The translations under genes were made by a program, and so were the position numbers. A stretch of 64,000 bases of DNA from Bradyrhizobium erythrophlei (GTDB taxonomy: Bacteria > Pseudomonadota > Alphaproteobacteria > Rhizobiales > Xanthobacteraceae), in assembly GCF_900142985.1 (NCBI RefSeq), contig NZ_LT670849.1:2170001-2234000 (forward strand), written 5' to 3'. Below, piece by piece: positions 58,046 through 64,000 of this stretch. Positions within the stretch are counted from its first letter, which is position 1. Each line of letters starts with the position of its first letter. A model generated the notes under the pieces. It was not told the origin of the DNA. It saw only the letters and a program-made list of their open reading frames with translations, and did no database searches.

Positions 58046-58293
58046 TAGGGCGTGTCAGGTGGCGGGTTTGTGACGCACCTCATAGAAGCTGGTCGCCCGA
58101 TGTCTGGTTGCAAAGCGGACGTCCAGCCCGATGCTCATCAACTTCCGCCAATGCCCGACGCGGAAGTTTGCGGTGCCCAGACTGTGATGATCTTTCCGTT
58201 ACCGTGGGCCGCGATTTGCGCGCCAGATTACGATCTTGATTGGGATGAAGAGAAGCTTTACACAGCACCGATCCCATGCCGGTCTGGATTGGT

Positions 58294-59778
58294 TTACAAC
58301 TGATATAGCTGCTTCACCTGAAGCATGTTCTGGTCGGCGCGTTTGGCGACCTGCTCCAATCGCTCGCCCGGCTGGCTCGTCGCAAGCCCGACCGAGATGC
58401 TCAGTTCGACATCCGGGTAGTATTGATTGTTGAGCTCGATCAGCTCGGCAAGCGTGTGCAGAACGGCTTCCCCGCCCGCAGCGTCGGTGCCCGGCAACAA
58501 CACTGCGAACTCATCGCCACCGATGCGTGCGATTGAAGCGGGCTTCTCGACCAGAGATTCAAATACCTCGCCCGCCCGGCGCAGCAGCGCGTCGCCTGCG
58601 ACTTGGCCGAGTTTGTCATTGATGGCCCGCAGGTCATTGATGTCGGCGACGATGATGCTGACCGGCTGCAGGCCCTTGCGCTCCAGCCGATTGAGCTCGT
58701 CGACATAGAACGAGCGATTGAACGCGCGCGTCTGCACGTCATGGGTGCCGAGATATTCGAGATAGGCTTCGGCCTTCTTGCGAGCGGTGATGTCGGTAAG
58801 CGCGACCTGCACCAGCGACCAGTCCCGCTCACGGCCGGGCAGCACCGAGAATTGCAGCAGCAGATGGAGTTTGGTGCCGTCCAGTGTGTAGTTCACCACC
58901 TCGCGCTGCTGGAACAGCTTGCCATCCCAGAGATCGACGAGTTGCTCACGAAAATGCGGCTTCATCTCGTCGCGAAACACGGAGGACAGATTGCGCAGTA
59001 GGGTATCCTTGTCCGGCGCGCCGAAGAGTTCGAGCGTGCGGCTGTTAACATCGAGCACGCGGATTTCTCCCATGCAGCGCGGGACGAATTCCTCGTGTAC
59101 ATCGGTGAACACGCGGAAATCCTCAACTCCACGGCGCCGCACGTCGTCGATAAGACGTTTCACTCCGCTGAAATCTTCCACCCAAAGCGAAACCGGCGAA
59201 TGGGCAAACAGGCCGAATGCGTAGCTTTCGCTGTCAATCAGGCGGCGGCGAGTATGCTCCCGCTCGGTCACGTCCTCGATCGCGATCATGACGCGGTCCC
59301 AGTTTTGCTCGTGGCCCGGAAGGATGGTGCCATGGAGCTGGATGTCGAGACGCTCGCCGGTCAGCGTATAATTTACGGTGTGGCTGGAGAAGCTGGTTTG
59401 CCCGTCCCAGAGTTGGGCGAGTTCCTCGATATGGCTGCTAAACGTGTCGTCGCGTAGCACCTGATCGAGATTGGCCATGAGATGTTCAAGATCGCGGGCG
59501 CCGAATAATGTCAGGGTCTTGCGGTTGACCTTGAGGACGCGGATGCGTTGCGAGCATTGGCGCACACGGTCCGGATTGGTGGCCAGGAACGATTTGACAT
59601 CCGTCACGCCGACCCTGCGCCACTGCTCGAACAACGCCCGAACGGAGCTGTAGTCCTCGATCCAAAGTGAGACCGGCGCGAGATCGAACATTTTGGCTTC
59701 GTCATCTGGATTCGTCGTCGGAGCCAACATGGGGACCTTGCTAAAATACCGTTCCTGTAAGCTTACCCTATCAGACAC
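58294..59778 (-). CDS. Double-PAS diguanylate cyclase (GGDEF)
   Basis: A 494-residue soluble protein. Two closely related PAS modules run about 30-175 (APVSLWIEDYSSVRALFEQW) and 190-335 (SPVSLWVEDFSGVKRLIDDV). They look like an internal duplication. The GGDEF domain (about 345-494) has an intact RIGGDEFAVLLP signature at 418, so it should make cyclic di-GMP. I see no RxxD inhibition site five residues before it. No membrane helix is present. It is convergent with the MFS gene. Confidence 0.92.
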   Translation of the reverse strand: MSDRVSLQERYFSKVPMLAPTTNPDDEAKMFDLAPVSLWIEDYSSVRALFEQWRRVGVTDVKSFLATNPDRVRQCSQRIRVLKVNRKTLTLFGARDLEHLMANLDQVLRDDTFSSHIEELAQLWDGQTSFSSHTVNYTLTGERLDIQLHGTILPGHEQNWDRVMIAIEDVTEREHTRRRLIDSESYAFGLFAHSPVSLWVEDFSGVKRLIDDVRRRGVEDFRVFTDVHEEFVPRCMGEIRVLDVNSRTLELFGAPDKDTLLRNLSSVFRDEMKPHFREQLVDLWDGKLFQQREVVNYTLDGTKLHLLLQFSVLPGRERDWSLVQVALTDITARKKAEAYLEYLGTHDVQTRAFNRSFYVDELNRLERKGLQPVSIIVADINDLRAINDKLGQVAGDALLRRAGEVFESLVEKPASIARIGGDEFAVLLPGTDAAGGEAVLHTLAELIELNNQYYPDVELSISVGLATSQPGERLEQVAKRADQNMLQVKQLYQL

Positions 59779-59837
59779 GATTCGTTAAGGCGCCCTCATT
59801 TTGCACCGGTTCCCGCCTGTAGCACCTATGTCATTGA

Positions 59838-60713
59838 TCAGCTCTGGTTGAAGTGCCGCGCGTCCTTGAGAAAGTTCGCGACAAGGTTCGCGGCCACATC
59901 ATCCGCTGTGCCGATGCTGAGCACGTTTGAGACGTGGTTATGGCCCGCGAGCCAGCAAAGCTGCGGCGAACGGCTGTTTGCGTCCGTCAGCCTCGCCGCC
60001 AGTTCGAACGTCGGTGAAGCCAGGTGTGGCGGGTCGAATTCGCAGACCATCAGGAGAAGCGGTACGTTGGTCGGATGGACGTGGGTGATCGGTGAACGCG
60101 CTTCATACAAAGAGCTATCCGACCCGAAATACGCCATGACATTCGGCGGTATCTTGTCTGCCGCGACACGATAGGTACCACTCGCGAGGATGACCGCCGA
60201 AACCGGCTTCGCACCGTCGAGCGATGGATCGAACAACCATGTCGCGATATGGGTCGCGCCCGCCGACTGGCCAAAAATGGCAATACGGTCCGGATCGCCG
60301 CCATACGCGGCTGCGTGTTGTCTCGCCCAGGCCACGGCGTGGCCAACGTCCTCGCCTCCGGCTGGCCAGGGATGAAGCGGCGCCAGCCGATAGTTCATGA
60401 TCAGCACCAGGAATCCGCGGCTCGCGAAGTCGTGCCCGATATTGGCGTAGAAGGCATCCTCTGCCCGTTTGTCACCGCCGACGAAGCCGCCGCCCGGCAC
60501 AAAGAGAAGGACCGGCGACCCGGCCGCCGCCTTCGGTGCGTAGACATCGAGACGCTGGCGATCGTCGCGTCCATAGGGAACGTTCAATTGTACCCTTGCG
60601 TTTTCGGGAACTCGCGACAGCAACGGCCGATACAGCGCAAACGTCTCTTCCAGGATGGCCGGGCCAAAATGCGGTCCCAACTCGGCTATGCGGCGCTTGA
60701 GTGCTTTAAGCAT
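59838..60713 (-). CDS. Alpha/beta hydrolase, HSL/BD-FAE-like esterase
   Basis: With the start at 60713 (MLKALKRRIAELGPHFGPAI) the protein is 291 residues. The oxyanion loop is VPGGGFVGGD, in place of HGGG. The nucleophile elbow is GQSAG, and the catalytic Asp and His are in CEFDPPHLA and GHNHVS. Typical HSL-type esterase or lactonase. It is divergent from the luciferase-like monooxygenase across a region with the shared operator. A frame back to 60902 runs over that region and is rejected. Confidence 0.9.
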   Translation of the reverse strand: MLKALKRRIAELGPHFGPAILEETFALYRPLLSRVPENARVQLNVPYGRDDRQRLDVYAPKAAAGSPVLLFVPGGGFVGGDKRAEDAFYANIGHDFASRGFLVLIMNYRLAPLHPWPAGGEDVGHAVAWARQHAAAYGGDPDRIAIFGQSAGATHIATWLFDPSLDGAKPVSAVILASGTYRVAADKIPPNVMAYFGSDSSLYEARSPITHVHPTNVPLLLMVCEFDPPHLASPTFELAARLTDANSRSPQLCWLAGHNHVSNVLSIGTADDVAANLVANFLKDARHFNQS

Positions 60714-60813
60714 TGGGGATGCAGCTCGGATCGGGATCAGGACGCTGAGTAGAGAGAGGTGGCCCGACGATCGTGTCAAGTCGTCAATCTGCGCCGGCGC
60801 GCTTGCGGGAAAC

Positions 60814-60836
60814 TTGACAAAATAGTCAGGTAACCT
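60814..60836. promoter_or_regulatory. Shared MarR-type site between hydrolase and monooxygenase genes
   Basis: TTGAC-N6-GTCAGGT-N-ACCT with the dyad TGAC-AAAATA-GTCA. It lies 59 bases before the monooxygenase ATG and 101 bases upstream of the hydrolase start. TTGACA can serve as a -35 box, with TCCTAT 17 bases on as a weak -10. 20 of its 23 bases match the site at 56644. Confidence 0.65.
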
Positions 60837-60894
60837 TCCTATTTTGATCAACCAAAAAGAACCAGCAAGAAGTCGCTTCAGCCAGGGGAAACGC

Positions 60895-61929
60895 ATGATC
60901 AAGCCTTGGATATTCGAATTCCTGTACGCGCTGGCCGATCAAGGCGCGGAGGCCACGCCACCAACCGCCGTGTTCGACAAGGGCATCGCCCTCTGGAAGC
61001 GGCTGGATGAACTGGGGTTTGAGGGCATCTTCTTCAGCGAGCACCATTTCGGTCTTTCCTACAGCCCATCGCCCAACCTCCTGATCGCTGCCATCGCGCG
61101 TTCCACGACGCGGCTGCGCCTCGGCACCATGGGCGTGGTGCTTCCGCTCTATCAGCCATGGCGCGTTCTGGAAGAGATCGGGATGCTGGATCACCTGACC
61201 GGCGGCCGGCTCGAGATCGGCTGCGCCAGCGGCGTGCCGCAGGAATTGATCCAGACCGGTATCAGCCCCGAAGAAAATCGCGGACGTTTCGACGAGACCT
61301 TGCAGATCCTGGACGCCTGGCTCGCGGAGCCCATCATCTCGCATCACGGGCAATACTACAACTTCGACAATCTTCGCGTCGTGCCGCGTCCCTTGCAGCC
61401 TTCGCCGCCCAAATGGACGACGGTCGTCAGCCCGGCATCAGCGACGAAGTCCGCCGGGCGGCGATCGAAGATATGCACGGCGTTCGAATCCGTTGCGCGC
61501 ATCAAGGAGATCTTCGATGCCTATCGTAACGAGGCCGATCGGGTCGGCTTCGCTTGCGGGGCGGACCACCTTGCCATCCGCCGCAACGTCTCTATCGCGG
61601 CAAGCGAATCCGAGGCGCAGGAGCGATCCCAGATCGCGCGCGAGGTGGCGGCGAAGGTGCTCGCCGGTGACCCGCGCGTGCAACATTCCTCGCCACTGCT
61701 CGACGCCCCTAAGCCTGGCGGCGGCTTTTCGGTGCACGCAGATGAATTCATCGCCGGCACGCCGGCCCAGGTGGCCGAGCAGATCATCGCGCAATGCCGA
61801 AGCACCGGTGCTGGCCACATCCTGGCGATTCTTGGCCGCGCCGTGGACGAGCACCGGATTCGGGCGGTGGAGTTGTTCGCCGAGCAGGTCATTCCCGTCC
61901 TGCGCCGGGCCGAGATCGCTCGTCAATAA
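60895..61929 (+). CDS. Luciferase-like monooxygenase (LLM family)
   Basis: A 344-residue LLM-class flavin oxidoreductase. The start at 60895 (MIKPWIFEFLYALADQG) has AGGGGA upstream. Typical blocks are LDELGFEGIFFSEHHFGLSY, TRLRLGTMGVVLPLYQPWRV and GRLEIGCASGVPQELIQTG. Members bind FMNH2 or F420 and oxidise varied substrates, such as alkanes, sulfonates or siderophores. It is divergent from the HSL-type hydrolase and shares an operator with the MFS gene. Its 3' end overlaps pdeM by 7 bases. Confidence 0.92.
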   Translation: MIKPWIFEFLYALADQGAEATPPTAVFDKGIALWKRLDELGFEGIFFSEHHFGLSYSPSPNLLIAAIARSTTRLRLGTMGVVLPLYQPWRVLEEIGMLDHLTGGRLEIGCASGVPQELIQTGISPEENRGRFDETLQILDAWLAEPIISHHGQYYNFDNLRVVPRPLQPSPPKWTTVVSPASATKSAGRRSKICTAFESVARIKEIFDAYRNEADRVGFACGADHLAIRRNVSIAASESEAQERSQIAREVAAKVLAGDPRVQHSSPLLDAPKPGGGFSVHADEFIAGTPAQVAEQIIAQCRSTGAGHILAILGRAVDEHRIRAVELFAEQVIPVLRRAEIARQ

Positions 61930-62651
61930 CACCGCGAAGCGGCGATGGTGTGCAAGCGGAAATCGCCGAGCACATGCGCCACAAAGGCGGTGCTGGAAAA
62001 GATTTTCGCAAACGCATCGTCGCGAATGCTCAAGCCCCCGGCATAGGCGCCGAAGGCGGGCATCACCGCACGCTCGCCATCGCTTGCAAAGCAGCGCCGC
62101 TCCACCCAGTGCGCCCGCGTCGCCACGCGCGCCTTGGGATGAAGATGTCCGGCGATTTCACCGATGGCGCCCGTCGGCTCATGACGGAACACGATCGGAC
62201 CGATCGCGACCTCGCTCGCAACGATGCCGCCGAGATCGGACGGCAAGGCCGGGTCGTGGTTGCCGGAAATCCAGATCCAGTCGCGCCGGACCTGCAAGGC
62301 GGAAAGCGCCTCGCGGTCGACTGCGGACAATCGCTGATGAGCGCTACGGTCATGAAAGCTGTCGCCGAGCGCAATCACGGTCTTCGGATCGTGTCGCGCG
62401 ATGGCAGCCGCGAGCTGGCTGAGCGTTGCGATCGTGTCGTAAGGCGGCAGCAGAACGCCGCGCGCGGCAAAGCTCGATCCTTTTTCAAGATGGAGATCGG
62501 ACACGACCAACAGGCCCTGCTCTTTCCAGAACAAGGCGCCCGAGAGATCGGCCAACATCTTGACGCCGGCAATCTCAATGCTGGCCGTCGGCGCAGCCAC
62601 GCCGTCGTCTTCGAGAAATTCTCCGCCCGCGTTCACTGCTCGTCCCGCCAC
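61923..62651 (-). CDS. pdeM: Ligase-associated DNA damage response endonuclease PdeM
   Basis: A 242-residue calcineurin-like metallo-phosphoesterase. The metal motifs are DLHLEKGSSF, ALGDSFHD, SGNHDPALP and GHLHPKAR. The start is a GTG at 62651, one base after the helicase stop. A longer frame to 62720 would overlap the helicase. PdeM, a DEXH helicase (Lhr-like), ATP-dependent ligase and an exonuclease form a bacterial repair group; here the helicase is next to it. Convergent with the monooxygenase, sharing a 7-base overlap. Confidence 0.93.
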   Translation of the reverse strand: MAGRAVNAGGEFLEDDGVAAPTASIEIAGVKMLADLSGALFWKEQGLLVVSDLHLEKGSSFAARGVLLPPYDTIATLSQLAAAIARHDPKTVIALGDSFHDRSAHQRLSAVDREALSALQVRRDWIWISGNHDPALPSDLGGIVASEVAIGPIVFRHEPTGAIGEIAGHLHPKARVATRAHWVERRCFASDGERAVMPAFGAYAGGLSIRDDAFAKIFSSTAFVAHVLGDFRLHTIAASRCY

Positions 62652-62652
62652 T

Positions 62653-64000
62653 CTATCCTGTCGCCTCTTTGACCAGCTCCTCGGCGGCTTCCGCCAGGAG
62701 CTCATCGGACGCCTCGCCATAGACTGCTTCGCGACCGATTTCCAGCATCACCGGCACCGCCAGCGGCGAAACGCGATCGAGTTCCCTGTGGATGATTCGT
62801 CCCTTGATTCGTATGAGCATATCACTCAATCGGCGGAGATCGAGCAGTCCGGTTGCCGCATCGGCCCGCGCGGCACGCAACAGCACGTGGTCGGCCTGAT
62901 GTTTTCGCAGCACGTCGTAGATCAGGTCGGTCGAGAACAGCACCTGGCGGCGGGTTTTTTCCTCGTCGGTGAAGCGCCGTGCAATCAGGCCCGAGATCAG
63001 TGCGCAGGTACGGAAGGTGCGCTTCATCAACGCGGATTCGGCCAACCACGCCTCGAGATCATCGCCCAGCATGTCCGGATCGAACAGCGCGTTCAAATCG
63101 AGCCCACCTTGCCGAATCATGGCCGAGGCATCGCCGAGCCCCCAGATCGCGAGCGCATATTCGTTGGCGACAAAACCGAGCGGCCGGCCCCGCATGCGCT
63201 CGAGCCGCCGTGTCAGCAGCATGCCAAGCGTTTGGTGCGCCAGACGCCCCTCGAAGGGATAGCAGACCAGATAGTGCTTGTTGCCGCGCGGGAACGTCTC
63301 GACCACCAGTTCACGCGTGTCGGGCACGCGTGAAAAATGCGTCTGCAGCGACAGCCAGTCACGCACCTGTTCCGGCAAGCCTTTCCACGCCCGCCGGTCG
63401 GCCAGGAGTTTTCGCACGCGTTCGGCAAGATAGGTCGAAAGCGGGAACTTGCCGCCCATGTAAGACGGCACTTTCGGATCGCTGTCATTGGCGCGCGAGA
63501 CATAGACATGGTCTTCGGCCAGCGCCTCGTAGCGCACGACCTCGCCTGCGAATACGAAGGTGTCGCCGACCGAAAGCCCCTCGATGAAATATTCCTCGAT
63601 TTCGCCGAGCATGCGGCCGCCGCGGGCAATCGCGCCGGTCGACCCAGTGCCGCCGCCGCGCGAACGCACCAGCCGCACCTTGAGCATCGCCTCCTCGACG
63701 ATGGTGCCGACGTTGAGACGATAGCTCTGACGGACTTTCGGATTGGCGACGCGCCAGCGGCCATCCTTGTCCTGCTTGATGCGCGCAAAGCGCTCGTAGG
63801 TTTTCAGCGCGTAGCCGCCGGTCGCGACGAAGTCGACCACGTCGTCGAAGTCAGTTCTACTCAGCTCCGCATAGGGCGCGGCGGTGCAGACTTCGTCATA
63901 GAGATGGTCGGACAAAAAAGGCTGGCCACACGCGCAGCCCAGCACGTGCTGCGCCAGCACATCGAGCGCGCCGGTGCGAAGCGGCGGCGTATCCTGGGCA
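62653..64000 (-). CDS. Ligase-associated DEXH-box DNA helicase, C-terminal part
   Basis: Open frame from the window edge (64000) to a TAG at 62653-62655, at least 449 residues, without an N-terminus. The Lhr-like region TPPLRTGALDVLAQHVLGCA, the C-terminal winged-helix part and the tail match the ligase-associated helicase. ATPase motifs I-VI lie beyond the edge. A GTG near 63960 is internal, not a real start. It is translationally close-coupled to pdeM and expected to work with it in DNA repair. Confidence 0.92.
   Translation of the reverse strand, partial: AQDTPPLRTGALDVLAQHVLGCACGQPFLSDHLYDEVCTAAPYAELSRTDFDDVVDFVATGGYALKTYERFARIKQDKDGRWRVANPKVRQSYRLNVGTIVEEAMLKVRLVRSRGGGTGSTGAIARGGRMLGEIEEYFIEGLSVGDTFVFAGEVVRYEALAEDHVYVSRANDSDPKVPSYMGGKFPLSTYLAERVRKLLADRRAWKGLPEQVRDWLSLQTHFSRVPDTRELVVETFPRGNKHYLVCYPFEGRLAHQTLGMLLTRRLERMRGRPLGFVANEYALAIWGLGDASAMIRQGGLDLNALFDPDMLGDDLEAWLAESALMKRTFRTCALISGLIARRFTDEEKTRRQVLFSTDLIYDVLRKHQADHVLLRAARADAATGLLDLRRLSDMLIRIKGRIIHRELDRVSPLAVPVMLEIGREAVYGEASDELLAEAAEELVKEATG

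Noticed and set aside
58052..58303. 83-codon frame between the MFS and GGDEF genes
   Set aside because: No ribosome site, no similarity to a family I know, and it runs into the 3' end of the GGDEF gene on the other strand. It might be a gene remnant, but there is not enough support.

Overview
The window looks like chromosomal DNA of a Bradyrhizobium or very close relative (Alphaproteobacteria, Hyphomicrobiales). The evidence is GC-rich coding sequence, a split F0 ATP synthase operon (atpI-B-E-F'-F), an aa3 cytochrome c oxidase cluster with its assembly factors, a LuxR/LuxI pair of the BjaR/BjaI type next to thrC, and several palindromic intergenic repeats that I recall as typical of this genus. 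No rRNA, tRNA, CRISPR array, prophage or intact insertion sequence was found. Taxonomy is inferred from gene content, not from a marker-gene comparison.

Layout. 0-4.3 kb: a small exported coiled-coil protein, a 2-hydroxychromene-2-carboxylate isomerase-like enzyme, then the F0 operon closed by a strong bidirectional terminator. 4.3-8.7 kb: lipoprotein, GNAT acetyltransferase, M16 protease and threonine synthase. 9.0-10.8 kb: the quorum-sensing pair with a lux box and a hairpin that covers the luxI ribosome-binding site. 10.9-17.6 kb (minus strand): coxB, coxA, ctaB, a 54-residue membrane protein, ctaG, coxC, DUF983, SURF1. 18-21.4 kb: IalB-like protein, TldD, signal peptidase I, MmcQ/YjbR. 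21.4-26.4 kb: a thiol-redox block (thioredoxin, CcdA, an 11-cysteine GDCCVxC protein, glutamate-cysteine ligase, MarR, glutathione transferase). 26.4-33 kb: a fatty-acid beta-oxidation operon with an NTF2-like gene and a divergent PadR regulator. 33-39.4 kb: a 1117-residue PodJ/SEL1-repeat protein, a membrane-anchored ClpP-like protein, and TauE/SafE with TIGR02186. 39.4-48.3 kb: metabolic accessory genes, including a compact malonate module (orphan MdcA, monomeric malonyl-CoA decarboxylase, divergent LysR). 48.3-64 kb: an accessory-like stretch (LeuD-HyuA pair, GST, single-heme exported protein, truncated ada, MarR/MFS/GGDEF/luciferase-like monooxygenase), ending in pdeM and the 3' part of the ligase-associated helicase gene, which runs off the window.

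Regulation ties several blocks together. An 18-base operator, TTGAYGCAYATGCATCAA, occurs in both divergent intergenic regions that bracket the GST/beta-oxidation block. A second shared motif (TTGAC-N6-GTCAGGT-N-ACCT) lies upstream of the MFS gene and in the hydrolase/monooxygenase intergenic region, with a MarR gene next to the first copy. Palindromic repeats ending in AGTGG/CCACT occur as two close pairs and one half copy. They coincide with the stop codons of three genes, and the half copy ends ada before its catalytic PCHR motif. The best candidates for something not yet described are the two-gene malonate cycle, the shared-operator regulon, the masked luxI ribosome-binding site and the stop-codon-associated repeats.
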